Source: Psettodes erumei
Lineage: Eukaryota; Chordata; Actinopteri; Pleuronectiformes; Psettodidae
Length of the DNA: 64,000 nucleotides
Assembly: GCA_016785225.1 (NCBI GenBank)
Contig: JAFBJZ010000918.1
Span: forward strand, 812,001 to 876,000
Direction: 5' to 3'
The notes under the pieces are model-generated. The model searched no databases. It was not told where the DNA came from and saw only the letters and a program-made list of their open reading frames with translations. A program made the translations under genes and the position numbers. Below are positions 1-12,810 of the stretch, in pieces. Numbering within the stretch: the stretch's first letter is position 1; every line of letters begins with the position of its first letter.

Positions 1-73
1 GTTTGTCACAGAGCGGGACGCTGCTTGTTTGCAGATCACAGCTGTGTGTGTGTGTGTGTTTTGGGACTTCCAG

Positions 74-1573
74 GACACGCAGCATTTCCTGCACGCCCTC
101 CGGCAGCAGAACCCCAGCAGAGGAGAGCTCCGCAGCAGGCAGGACCTCCTGCTGCAGGAGAGAGTCGCCCTGCAGGTACGACGCGAACGCCCGTTAACCT
201 CTCCACGGCCGAGAGCTTGGCAATCGGTCCCGCCATCGGCAGTCAGCGCAACGCAATTTGTCTGCCCCTCCAGCTGCGCGCCGCACGTTACGAGGTCCAC
301 GACGTATTCTTCGGCCTGTCAGCCGGAGAGAGGATGCAGCTCATCGGCCGGGACAGGGAGCTGGCCAGGGAGAGAGAGCTCAGACGACAGGTAGCGTCTT
401 CGGAAGCTGCGGCCAAACCGGGAAATAACAAACCAAATAGAAACGGTCGTACACGCCTGAGGAGCGGAGGTTCCCCGCCACAGCCCGTCAAACCGGCTGA
501 ATGTTGCATGGGCACGCCACACGTTTCAAACGCTGCCCAGAAACATCCAGTTCTAACCCTTTCTAAATTCAAAATACACTACGCTCTGACCGTCTCACTG
601 CTTCTCGATGATTCTGGCGTAGTGGTAACACTGTTGTGTTATGTCTCCTCGCGCAGCGCTTGCGTTGTTAATCTGATTTCTCAGAGGAGGCGGAAAGGGC
701 CGAGATATTGATTCAGCACCGTTTCAACGCACATTTTCCTATTACGTATTAACAAATGTTGTGCGCGATGTACCCAGCGGGGAGTGTGAAGACTCTTAAG
801 GCCTGTTCTCAGCATAGATGTTAATGCTTCTGTGTGTGTGTGTGTGTGTGTGTGTGCGTGCGCTCGCGCTTGTTTAGAGTGGACAAGCAGGCCGGCCCGG
901 AGGAAAGAGTTCTCTGTCAGCAGCAACGCAGAAGTCGCTGGAGAGGAAGAGAGGGATGATGTGAGTTCTCGTCCTCTGTTGCATTTTGTTGTTGTTTTTT
1001 TTTTTTTCTCCTTGCGGTGCGCGCAGTCAAGCGGCGGGATGAGGGAATCTCTGCGACGGCCTCAGAGCTCGGCTCGGCCGCTGCCTGGACTCCCTTGCCA
1101 AAATGTCGGCCGCTGCACCTAACTGAAGCCGCACTACAACCTTGTGATCTCATCGTACCGGACGCCACAGTACAGCGTGGACCCGACGGGCTGGCACATG
1201 AAAAATCTTTTTGTTAAGATTAATTGGATTTTTTCAGATTTAGAAATCTTTGAATGCAACTTTGCACTTTTCTCTCAGAAGTGTTCCTGTAATTGTCTAA
1301 TTAATACAGCATCGCTCTGCTTGATTTATTTTAATTAGCTGAAAATCTTTTCTTTTCTTTTCCCATGGACAGTAGCTCTGCCAGCAGCTTAAACCGACCC
1401 TCTCTTCCCTCCAGGATCCAGAAAAAGGCGGCAGAAAGGCACAGGGGGGCTGCGACGAGGACCGGACGCAGGACTGGAATCTCTGCCGAGCAGACGCTGG
1501 AAACCAAACGGGGGCAGTTCAGAGCGAATCCTCGGAGGGTCCCCAAGAACACTTACTCCACGAGACCCCGATG
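74..1573 (+). CDS. 3' part of an unidentified gene (basic, coiled-coil-like protein)
   Basis: I do not recognise this gene. Three exons are well supported by splice sites and by matching phase 0: 74-175 (starts DTQHFLHALRQQNP), 274-390 (starts LRAARYEVHDVFF, ends RELARERELRRQ) and 880-960 (starts WTSRPARRKEF). The protein is rich in Arg, Glu, Gln and Leu, so a helical or coiled-coil protein is likely, for example a centrosomal or cytoskeletal one, but that is a guess. The 3' end is unsure. A Cys/Pro-containing reading continues from an acceptor near 1034, and a last exon starting near 1415 can be read to a stop at 1571-1573 (ending STRPR) or, in another phase, to a stop at 1582-1584. The 5' part lies outside the window. 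TG runs sit before the acceptors of the first and third exons. The next gene, sirt7, is on the same strand. Confidence 0.5.
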
Positions 1574-2727
1574 ACACCTTCCTAATTGGTCCCAGTGAGG
1601 ACTCCTAATAAGGCCTCCAGCGAGTACATGAATATTGTATAACTAATCATCTGAGAGTGTCCAAATCCAAAATTTGACACAAAGCGGTGCCTGTTGCTGA
1701 CCAACGTATTTTTGTATTTCATCTCTGGAGTGCCAGGGAATATTTTTTTTTACTCTCCTCTATCAGGCTACCACGGTTCCACTCACTCACACTAGTTTCA
1801 CATTGATTGGACAGCTGCTCTGTCTGCAGGAAACATTCTTGTGCAGGCCTGTCCAGGGTCCCCGCATTGAAGATGCGAGAGATGTTTCGACAGGTCAAGC
1901 CCACTTCGGAATCCTTTGGCGGCGCCAGATTGCTCACGGCAGGAAACGCACAGGTGTAATGAATAAGATGAATGATGGCTCCACTAGTAGCCAGCGGTTC
2001 CCAACCTGGGGATTATGAGGTGGCGCTTGCGCGATGAGTAGCATTAGAAAGCCGAAACCCCCCCCCAATTCATTCAACGTGTTCTTTTTGTTTTTAAGTT
2101 TATAGTTTTGATTGGCCTACTTTGTTGTACTCTTCGTGTGAGATAGCTCGTGCGGCCGTGATTGTTGATTACACCTGTGCTGCGTGTCACTGTTTGACTG
2201 AGCAGCTGATTACCTGAAGGTTTGTTTCAGTGGTAACGCTCTGCCCTGTCGTCTGCGCTCAGTCATCCAGTTCCTGCTAATTCTGGTTAAGTCTCCAGGT
2301 GTGTTAGCCATTTAGTATTATACTTACAGTATAGCTGGACTCACAGTACAAATGTTCATATCCAGCTCCAGCAGTCTGTATTGATACTAATGCACAGCCT
2401 TAAATATTTGTACCAAAACACTGGGATTACACATTAGCCAAAGCACACATGTAAACCTTATCATTTTTGGAAAAATCTTTTGGATTTTGGAAATGTTTTC
2501 TATGTTATTTATTTGTATGCGGTTGACAATAAATGTTTTTTATCGCTTTAATGTTTGCCGTGAAATTTGAGGAAGTCGAGACGCGCGCGCGGGCCTCCCG
2601 GCCGCACGGGGGCGCTGCCGCCCCCGGTCCACACGCGGACGACATCCGGCCCGGCTGCTCTATGGACGCTGGTGCGATGAGCTTTGTTTTGAATCGACGG
2701 CTCCGTCTCAGCTGATTGGAAAGCGGG
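1574..2727. other. 3' UTR of first gene and sirt7 promoter region
   Basis: No further coding potential is visible. Most of the stretch is AT-rich and is probably 3' UTR. From about 2575 it becomes GC- and CpG-rich and continues into the first sirt7 exon, which looks like a CpG-island promoter. No TATA box is evident. Confidence 0.5.
2528..2533 (+). terminator. AATAAA poly(A) signal, probably for the first gene
   Basis: A canonical AATAAA follows a long AT-rich stretch and lies about 195 bases before the sirt7 start codon. It is the last good signal before the GC-rich sirt7 promoter, so it most likely ends the upstream transcript. This is inference from position. Confidence 0.45.
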
Positions 2728-4475
2728 ATGGCGGAGGAGGCAGGCGCCGGCGTCTCGTCGCGGGCCGAGAGGAAGGCTTTGGAAAAGGCGAGAATACTGC
2801 AGCGGGAGAGCGAGAGGAAGATCTTCAGCCTGGTGAGACGAGAGGACGGCGCGTTCGTAGCCGCTGGTGCCGAGCTAGCTGGCTAAAGCGGGAGCACGTC
2901 GCTTTTTGCGGTGTGGAGTTTTGTTTCTGAGCCTGATCGTGTGTCTCCTCCACTCCTGTTGACCCAAGGTTGGACGCGTCCTGAAGAAAGCGGAGGCCGA
3001 GCGGTCGGAGGAGGAGGCCGCCGCGCTGCTGCTGCACAGAGACGTGGCGGAGGAGCTCTGCAAGAGGCGAGTCCGCAGCAGCGTGCTGAAGAGGAAGCGG
3101 GAGGAGGTGAGGCCGCCCGGGCCCCGCGGCGCGTTTAACCCCGGGGTGGGCTCTCTCACCTGCAGCCGACGGGACCGAACCGAGCCTGGTTTCGTTTGAA
3201 TGAGAAAAAAAACCAACGACACTCGCGTTATTTCAGTGGTATGACGTCAAAGTCTGTCAAGATTTCACTCCAGCGAAAGTATTAAAGTATTCGCTGCAAA
3301 ATGTACTTCGATCGGAATGAAAATACTCACTCTGCAGAACGGCCCCTTTTAAATGTTGTAGCATGCCTTACACAGCTCATTGTAAATACTTAAATCTAAT
3401 ACAGATCTACAGCAATTAATCTTAATTCATGTAATGATCATATGTTTAAGCCTAATCTGCAGCTGTTTGATATGTACGGTGGAGTAAAACATATTTGCGC
3501 AGTGTAAACAGAACAGGCGGTAACACAGGAGCTACCTTTTCAAGGTGCTTTGTTACTACAGTTTCTCAGGGTTATGACTAAATATGTCATAGATCCTGAT
3601 ATGACTAAACTTATTTCTGAAGTTGCTGTCTGCTCTTTCACTAAACAGAAAACCTTCAGTGGAAATATCTTCAATGAAAAGTGTCATTTTGCTTTGAAAA
3701 ACAATAGAGGAAGCAGTACTACAATCTGACGGTGACAGATTAACTCATGCCACATTTGTTTTAATGTCTACAGATCACGATGATAACCCGCTGCGGTTGC
3801 TGCTTCATGCAACAGATGTGCTTGATCGTAAACTTCAAATTTCCTGTCATTTCCGCAGGTGTGCGATGAAGCAGATGAGCTGAAAAGTAAAGTCAGGCAG
3901 CTGGCCGTGGCGCTCAAACAAGCCAATCACCTGGTGGTGTACACTGGAGCCGGGATCAGTACGGTACGCCAAACTCTGCATCTTCATTTTCGCCTTCCTT
4001 TTTATACCCTCGCACCACTGATGATTTGTTTCCGCTCAGGCAGCTTCTATCCCAGACTACAGGGGTCCCAATGGGGTGTGGACGCAGCTCCAGAAGGGAC
4101 GGACAGTCAGGTGAGATGTGCGGACGGTGCTGTGATGTGATGTTAGCTGGATGATTTTAAAAAAAAAAAAAAACACAAACTCACCGTATGTCGTCTTCTC
4201 GTCACAGTTCATCTGACCTGAGTAAAGCAGAACCGACCCTTACGCATATGTGCATTAGGATGCTACATAAGGAAAAGATGGTGCGTGGGACCTTGTAGAT
4301 ACATAACTCGATATGCTTTGGTATTTGTGGATAAGGGTGTCTTATAGTGTGTGTGTTTCTCTGAAGGTAAAGCATGTTGTTTCTCAAAACTGTGATGGAC
4401 TTCACTTCCGTAGCGGTCTGCCCACAAGTGCCCTGTCTGAGCTCCATGGAAACATGTTTATGGAGGTAACCCCAC

Positions 4476-4512
<37 letters not shown>

Positions 4513-6104
4513 CTGTTGTCCTCACCTTCTTCCTCCTCGTCACTCTTTTTTATATGTACTACAAAGTCAAGATATTTTCCTACAGAACCTGGGGTCCGGG
4601 GATAACTGAGAGGAACTGTATTCTTAAAGAGCCAGGCATGTTTGCATTGCGTCAGTATTGGCTGTATGAAATCTGATCCATATCTAATCCTTTGCTTGGT
4701 GCGAGTACACCAGCTGTCAAAACATCCCTCGCGCTATGTCATTTTCCTGTCGTGTGCAACAATCCCACAAACGGCATTAAGTAAATTTGAGATAGAAAAT
4801 CTTGCAGTCAGGGAGAGAGGGACGCAACATGGGGCAGCTCTATTGTCTATGAAAAAGTTCAAAGAAAAACATCTCAGCATCTTCGTACATACAGATGCTT
4901 TCATACGGAAATTACCAAGAATGAGATTTCTTTTGGATTTAACACCATTCTGGGGAAATCTGTTTTTAAAAAAACCCCAAAACAAAACAAAAATGTTCTC
5001 CTGATGTGCTGGTTTTGGCATCCCGTCCTCAGGTGTGCACATCCTGTTCCCCCGCCAGGGAGTACGTGCGTTTATTTGACGTGACGGAGCGGACGTCGCT
5101 GCACCGGCACGGGACGGGCCGCAGGTGCGACCGCTGTTCTGGTGAACTCAGGGATACCATAGTGCACTTTGGGGAGCGCGGGACCCTGGAGCAGCCTCTG
5201 AACTGGAAGGGAGCCGAAGAGGCCGCCAAGGCGGCGGACGTTATCCTCTGCTTGGGCTCCAGTCTGAAGGTAGGTTTTATAAATCACAGTGAATCTGCGC
5301 ATGTAACATCGTCCGGTTAAAATCTGTTGTCGACTGAACAGGTTGGCTCTGGATGAATGGTCATGAGGTTTTGAGGGCTTGTTTTCTTGTAGCATCTTCT
5401 TCGCTGTCGTGTAATACGTCTCTCTCTTTTCTAGGTGCTGAAGAAATACGCTTGTCTGTGGTGCATGAACAGACCAGCAAACAAAAGACCCAAACTCTAC
5501 ATTGTCAACCTTCAGGTACATTTGTTTTGGACATTTCACCTCAGTAAGATGCCAGTGAAGTTCTGGCTGCCCGGTGGCTGATAACGTGGTCGTGCTTTTG
5601 TTCCAGTGGACACCCAAAGATGATATGGCTGTGCTGAAAATTAACGGCAAGTGTGACGATGTCATGAGCCTCCTCATGGAAGAGCTGAACTTTCAGATTC
5701 CTTTGTATGACAGGTACGGACAGTATGTTGTAATGTATGTAATTGATTATACCCCATAATGTCTGTATAATATTAATATTAAACAGCTTAAAAGGGATTC
5801 TAATAATATCAAATGAATTAAATATGCTTTGTTAACCACAATACATTGATTTTGGAATTTTCCCACCGCACTCTATGGTCACTCTGGTCTCCTCAGGGCG
5901 GAGGACCCCATCTTCAGTCTCGCCACACCCCTGCGGCCGGAGGAGGTGGACAGCCATACCCGTGAGGTAATAGCTCCCCCTGATGGGCAGCAGGACTGCT
6001 CAGCCAATCACGGGGAGCGAGCGGTGGACGCCGCAGCCGTGCAGGGCGGCTGGTTCGGACGGGGCTACGGCAAAGGAAGGAAGAAGAAGAAAAAAGCTGC
6101 ATAA
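2728..6104 (+). CDS. sirt7: NAD-dependent protein deacylase sirtuin-7
   Basis: SIRT7 is a nucleolar class IV sirtuin that removes acyl groups from lysines (for example H3K18ac) using NAD, and it supports rDNA transcription and genome stability. Exons: 2728-2832, 2969-3106, 3859-3963, 4040-4110, 4208-4280, 4367-4465, 5033-5269, 5435-5515, 5607-5713, 5897-6104. They join in frame to 407 aa (human is 400). The N-terminus is Lys/Arg/Glu-rich and ends in KRKREEVCDE, as in SIRT7. Visible motifs are the NAD-binding GAGIST (about 111-116), QNCDGLH (171-177), the catalytic His at 191 in ELHGN, and zinc cysteines C199, C202, C229 and C232. VHFGERGTL and CLGSSLKV follow. The C-terminus keeps GGWFGRG and a poly-Lys nucleolar tail. 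All key residues are present. The start lies in a CpG-rich promoter. The gene is between the unidentified upstream gene and pcyt2, close to the human SIRT7-PCYT2 arrangement. Confidence 0.97.
4479..4511 (+). repeat. (CA)n microsatellite just after the sirt7 exon 6 donor
   Basis: An uninterrupted CA run on the sense strand begins 14 bases inside intron 6, whose donor is at 4466. Confidence 0.95.
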
Positions 6105-7595
6105 TCCAGGAAACTTTATAGACTGCGTACATTGTGGCCAAGTACGTTGAAGCCCCCAGTGACCAGTCCCGTGATGAGGACAACTTGGACTTGAATTTTC
6201 AGGGTGCTGTTATTGTATGTGCTGTTATGTCATTTTTTGGGGGGGGGGATTAGACCTGATATTTGCCATATGAAAGTGGCACTTTGCTCCATGAACAAAT
6301 TATTTTATACAACGTACAGTTTCAAGTATCAGCAGTATGCGCGTGTTTTGTATTATGCCACTCCTGTTTCTTATGCTACTGTCGTCATGGCAACTATGTT
6401 AGTCGGAGCTAAACGTTAGCCCCAGTGTGGCTAGCATAGCCAGTACAGCATGTAAGATGCTGAGAAATGACTACACTGAAAAGAAAGATCTTTTGTCAGT
6501 GTCTCACAACCTGTTGGCTTGAAAGGCGGCAGAAGGAAAGCTTCCTCGCTAACGCGCAGTTTTTGGTGCAGTGTTTATTTTCGGTCGTAGTTCGCAGTCA
6601 TGACAAGTTTTGAAACCACTCCTGCAGCATTTACAGTTTCCCTGCTGTACCTGTGTGCTTGCTGTATTACAAACGCAACATAATGTTTTTACAGGTACCC
6701 ATGTGGAGCCTGCAGGTTCCGAATGATCTTTTGTTTTCTCCTGGAATATCACTTTAAACTGTGATATGTATTTTTTTACCAAGTTGGTAACGGGTACATC
6801 ACATTAACTAATTTCATGTGCAACATGCGGCTGGATGGAGCATTAGCGAGAGGCAAATGTGTGTCCAAAGCGTAAGTCACTGTATAACTGTCAATGGAAA
6901 GGGGTGTCTATTTGTGGAGGATGAATGACTTTGTGTTTATAAGCAGCAGATACCAGCAGAACAGCAGCAGAATACCAAAGGCCAGTTTTTGGATTCTGTG
7001 CAGAGATTAAAAAGGAGGACTTCAGATGTTTACTACATTTATTGCTTGTACTGAAATATATTTTGTGGTATTTTTCACACATTTTTTAACTTGCATTGTT
7101 GGATGTTGAATTTAGCTTTTTCAACCAAGCTTTTTTTAAAGGGTATTTTTGGTTTACTTAAATTATTTCCTGAACTCCTACTCAAACTTCATTCTGCTGT
7201 CACCCATCCTCAGGATTGCAGGCTACATAGTACAGCCACTACTGTACCTTGATTTACTGAAGTTGTTGAATTTGTTTGTTTACATTTTTTATCACACTTG
7301 TTTACAGCTCTGGAAGAAAGAAAGCTAGTTTTGAAATGTGTTCATTTGTGTCAAGCTAAGTTACTGTTTACCTTGGTGATAGGAAACCACCAAACAAGGG
7401 TCTCTCTTAATTTGTCTCAGGAATACCCAGTGGTATTAATAATCACATCCTGTACCATATAGTGTCAGAGCTTGTGAGAGCCAGGACTAGCCATTGGCTA
7501 GTGTTCAGCATTCCTAAAACTTGTACCAGTACTAAAACTGGATGCCAAGACTCATTAGTTGTCTATATTTTGCAAAAAAGTTATGTTGAAGAGAT

Positions 7596-7601
7596 AATAA
7601 A
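7596..7601 (+). terminator. AATAAA poly(A) signal, candidate for sirt7
   Basis: AATAAA about 1.5 kb after the sirt7 stop, followed by a T-rich stretch. No earlier AATAAA was noticed after the stop, so a long AT-rich 3' UTR is likely. Inference from sequence only. Confidence 0.45.
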
Positions 7602-8295
7602 GTGTTTCTAAATTTAATTTGACTTTTCATTTAAATATGCATTTCCATGTTACTGCCCTTTGCTGCCTACCTATGATACATACTAATAATATTATTATAG
7701 TACATTTGATTGTAGAAGAAAGACTAGATGACTTGTCTAGATTTCTCTGAAATTTAAAACACCCAAATTAGTTGTACTGACGCATATTACATTGTGCTTG
7801 TTAAGCATTTGCTTCTGTCATTCCACGTGATTTTCCGCAATTCACCAACTCCCAAAAGCATCATAGTTAATTTTAAACAACTTCTTAGCTGTGTTGTAGA
7901 GGAAGTATTAAGATACTCATATATTCAGAGTACAATGTAGTAATAACACCGTGATGTGTGTGCCGCAGGATGGCCCCTGACAGAGGTATGCTGTTATATA
8001 TTGATATTACCGCATTATTTTAATGTTGTAAACGTTTGTTGTGGAGCTAATTTTAATTATTGTTGGGCGGTGAATGTATAGCAATACAACGTATCTTTGA
8101 AACCAATCATACAATACATTTAGTTTTTAAAAATCTTGTTTTCCAATCAATTCGAGTCGTGTAAACAGCACGTTTCTTGTCTCTGCAATGCAGTGGAGTT
8201 AAACAAACACAAAATACCTCTAAACTATCAGTCCGTACTGAAAGTACTGGGACGAATTCCAACGCCGCTATCAGTTTGTCGATAGGTTATAGCCG

Positions 8296-8305
8296 ATCAC
8301 GTGAC
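8296..8305. promoter_or_regulatory. CACGTG E-box (ATCACGTGAC) upstream of pcyt2
   Basis: A palindromic CACGTG core in the context ATCACGTGAC lies about 240 bases before the pcyt2 start codon. It differs at one base from the CLEAR consensus GTCACGTGAC and also fits USF/MYC-family E-boxes. The function is inferred. Confidence 0.4.
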
Positions 8306-8543
8306 ACGAGTGATTACGCAATCAGCAAGTCAGCGTGAGAGGATTCGTTCGATGTGACGTAGTGCTGGAGGCGTTGGCCGTGTCAGCTTGTCTGAGACAG
8401 ATAAGACGGCGACTTTCCTAGTAATCTCCGCGAAACAAAAAAAAACCCAACCTGGAGCTGACCAAGCGCAATACTTTTTAAGCTTATACTACCTCTCGTT
8501 TTTATTCGTATCACCACTACGCTACTTACCCGAACTCGCTGAC

Positions 8544-10961
8544 ATGATCCGAAACGGTCACCACGCCACCGACGAGCAGCGGGATGAAGCCGGTAGCGTT
8601 AAGCCGGGTGGCTCAGGGTGCAGCCCGGAGAAACGGAAGCGCGTTGTCCGGTTGTGGTGCGACGGCTGGTGAGTCCCCGTGCCCTGCGACGATCTGTCGG
8701 CGGTGGCCTGTTAAACGCTTTCCCCACAGTTTGTCGTACCGTGCGCGCGGTCACATGCACATTAGCCGTACCAGGAACCGTCGGTGCGTTAGCATGCTAA
8801 CGCTAGTTAGCTACTTAAATTAGCAGTTTAGTGGACTGTTTGACCGCCCGAAGCGACACTAACTGACCAACGTTACTGCGTCTCAGAATAACACCGTGCT
8901 CCTTGTTCTCGGTGTTACACCGTGTGTGTGTTCATGTCACTGTATTTGACTTGTAAGTCCCAGTTCCCAATCGGTTTCATTCAGAAAGTGCACAGCGTCC
9001 TATTACAGCCGCTGCTGTCATCCAGCCACTTACTATCAGTTTTTATGGCACGGTATCATGGGGTAAGTCAGGGACAAGGTCCTCTCTGTCCGCAAACTCG
9101 CAGTACTGCTGATGGTTTTGATTTTACGCTAGTAAAAAAAAAAGACAACTTGACATAACAGAAGCTGCCTTTATTTACAGGATAGGAAGAGTTTAAAGGT
9201 GTGAAGCGTAGTTCCAGATGCTGGTTGTAAAGGTGCCCGTATTTTCTCCAAGCTGATCCAGAGAAGACGTCACGCGGCTTTTACGCGCGTCCCTCGTTGG
9301 ACGTGGAGGAGACGTCCCAAACGCCTCTGCTGTATTTACACCTCATCCCTCACCCCGCCCTCTCAGTTGAAAGCCCGCCTCTAATTGCCCCAGGTCCGGC
9401 GACGTAAACCGCTGGCAGTGTTTATTCTGCGCGGAGTACTTCAGCAGAGTGTGGAGACCGCCCGAGGACTCACTCTGACGTTAACGTCCGAGAGTCGCTG
9501 GGTGGCAAACTGAAAAAGTCGGATCCGTCACAGGCCACGATCCTCCCGTGACGGAGACTCGCTTTGCACGCGAAGTGGGCGTGTTACTGATAGCTCGCTC
9601 CGCACGGCCTGTCTCCTGTGGAGGGTATAAATAACCAACATAGTGAACATGTCGTTCAGTGTGACGTAAACGCGGTATGTTGATGTAGTGGCCAGGGGGC
9701 CCCACTTTTTTTTCTCTATTATGTACATGGGTTATGTACATCTTGAGACACAGAAGTGTCAAAAACCCAAATTACTCTACATCGGTCTGGATGTCGGGGT
9801 TCAGGGGAGCCATTGTAATGCGGGATACACAACTGGGACACGCGCACAAACTATTCAGAAAAAAATAGTTTAAAAAAATACGCACAACTTCCGATCTGTA
9901 AGAGATAATCGGTTGGGAGTTTGCGACTGCATCTCGTTAAACAGGAATTGCACTGCATACGACTGACATTCACCAAATGACTACGGGCAAATAATCACAG
10001 TGTACACATAATATTAGGCATCACCTTACAGTATTTACATTTTCTGTCGTTGCTCGGTAGAACAAACTGTATCTTGGTTTGCGTATACGGCACATCGCTC
10101 TCAAGTACACACGCCTGGGCCACAGTTTGTGACTGCTCCTGACCTGGCGAGGTGAGGGACCTCCACCTCCTTCAAAAACAATCTTGGACATCTAAAAATG
10201 ATTCACAGTTATAACCATGAAGGATCACGATGGGCTTGCAGATGCAGCAGCCTATCTAATATTCAGCCGCTGGAGATCAGTAGCGATAGAAACGCGTAAG
10301 ACGAGCCCGCTCTCGCGAATGAATTATTCAAATCACTCTTTTTGCGTAACCCTGGCCTCCGAACCGCCAGCCGCGTCTGTCAGCGTGCCTGTGGCCAGAC
10401 GCGCCCCGAGGTGACCGGAGGAATGCGAAACGACGGGGTGCTGAACGAAAAGGCGCGCCTCCGATCCGAGGAGCACCGTCCCATCGCAGCGGGACGCGGA
10501 GATTTGAAACAGATGTCTGTGGGAACTCGTTTTTCACGATCAGCGGGGAGGAACCGCCATTCGTTTCCTTAAAAAAAAAAAAAGACGAGCGCTGACTGTC
10601 GAAGTTACTGAATAGCAGAAAGCAAACAAACACCCACTGGCCGTGACCATTTCCGCTCGACCCGTCAATCAGGGCCTGTCAGTCAGTCTGTGCGTCGGCA
10701 GACAAGGTTGACACCGTGCGCGCCCCCGTGCGAGGCCGAAATAAAAGAGAGAGAGAGAGAGAGAAAGTTTGTGAGATGACGTCAAACGGCGAAGCAAGGC
10801 AGAATTGCAGCGTCCAAACGCGCTGACGTCCCCGTCTCTTTTCCCCCCCTGTCTCCACAGCTATGACATGGTGCACTATGGTCACTCCAACCAGCTCCGA
10901 CAGGCCAAAGGCATGGGAGATTACCTCATCGCTGGAGTGCACACTGATGGTGAAAGCCCCG

Positions 10962-11005
<44 letters not shown>

Positions 11006-12770
11006 CACATAAAGATATTATTGTGAGCCTTTATTTTGATAAACCACAGTATAATTACACAGATTGAATACTCTGTTCCGATTGGCTGGTGTGGCCCTGT
11101 GGTCATCTCCAGTCAAAGTCCATGCAACCTGTGGTACCCTTTGGTTACTGCAGACAAAACTTAGCTAACATGGATCAGATTTCGGAACGCTTTCTCCATC
11201 GTCGCCTGCGAGCTACTCGTGCAGCGCGACGGATTATTGATGAGAGGACGAACGGCGGTCGAGCGTGAAGGTTCCGCCATCACGGCCGCCGACGTTATTC
11301 CTCACAGACTCGTCACAAGCCGTTCATTTTTTTTGCCCCTTCTCAAAGCGGAGATCGCCAAACACAAGGGCCCCCCGGTCTTCACTCAGGAGGAGCGCTA
11401 CAAGATGGTGCGGGCGATCAAGTGGGTGGACGAGATCGTAGAGGGGGCGCCTTACGTCACCACCCTGGAGACGCTGGACAAGTACAACTGTGACTTCTGC
11501 GTGCATGGGGGTGAGTCCTCTGCAATCCGCTCTTTGCGTCCCGTCTCCGAGAGTCCCTCTCGAGCTTCCAGATGTGGCGAGGCTGTGTTGTTGTTGACGG
11601 ATTGGACCCGTGTCCCCGTTCACCAGACGACATCACGCTGACGGTGGACGGCAAGGACACGTACGCGGAGGTGAAGCGCGCGGGGCGATACCGGGAGTGC
11701 CGACGCACGCAGGGCGTCTCCACCACCGACCTGGTGGGACGTATGCTTCTCATGACCAAAGCCCATCACAGCAACATGGTGAGTGTTGCTCGTCTGCACT
11801 GAGCGAGTGGACGGCAGCTCTTCGTTTTTGCTGTTGCGCTCATCCATTCCTCTCTGACACACCCTGCAGGATAACCCCGATTACCAGCAGCACACGGACA
11901 ACTTCGGAAAGGTACGTGCCACGGCCATCACCCGGTGACGAAAATAAGTTCTGACGTCTCTTTTATAGAGCGTTTGTTGCTTTATCCCAAAGACGGGGGC
12001 GGGTCAGTGCGATTCAGCAGCCGAGTGTACATCTTGTCGTGCGTTCTAGGGGCCAAAAGGCCACAGCCCGTGGACGGGAGTGTCTCAGTTCCTCCAGACG
12101 TCCCAGAAGATCATCCAGTTCGCCTCAGGGAAGGAGCCACAGCCCGGAGACACCATCATCTACGTGGCTGGAGCGTTCGACCTCTTCCGTATCCTTCGCA
12201 TGTAGAGGCGAGCGGAGCCGAGTTGAGTTACCACTACGCCTCTGCCGCGCATGTCGCAGTTGTGGCCTTGACCACAGGTTTCTCAAAGACATCGGCCACG
12301 TCGACTTCCTCGAGATGGTGTACAAGCAGGCGGAGAGGCCCTATGTTATCGTCGGGCTGCACTTTGACCAGGTATGTCTAATTACACGCGTGCGCTCGCG
12401 CATACACATCTCAGGGAGCGCCGAGTGTGAAATTCACCCCACCCTGCAGCGTCAGCGGTTTTTCCAAAGACGCATTGGGAACAAGTTAACGCACGAGCAG
12501 ACTTAACGGTCAGGCGGGGGAAGAAGAAATCCCTCTTAACCGTTTGCAAGTTCGGAGGCGTAGGGACACGTCGCCGTTGCGCTGCCCGTGCTCTGTCCGT
12601 TCGGTTGCAGTGTGCTGCGTATGCACGGAAAAGACGAAAAACGTAAAAATGGTGATTGAGCTATTCGCTCTGTTCAGGAAGTGAATCGGTACAAGGGGAA
12701 GAACTATCCCATCATGAACATCCACGAGAGGACACTGAGCGTCTTGGCCTGTCGGGTGAGTTCACACAAA

Positions 12771-12810
<40 letters not shown>

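Larger units (their letters stand above)
6105..8543. other. sirt7 3' UTR and sirt7-pcyt2 intergenic region
   Basis: AT-rich and without convincing coding potential. The left part is probably the sirt7 3' UTR. From about 8220 the composition rises in GC and CpG toward the pcyt2 first exon. I recognised no RNA gene or transposon. Confidence 0.5.

Noticed and set aside
3242..3249. CRE-like TGACGTCA in sirt7 intron 2, and another near 10777 in pcyt2 intron 1
   Set aside because: Short palindromes expected by chance in 64 kb, and they are not placed at a core promoter.
8388..8543. In-frame upstream ATG that would extend pcyt2 by 52 residues
   Set aside because: The family protein starts MIRNG, and the extension is low-complexity and hydrophobic without known counterpart.
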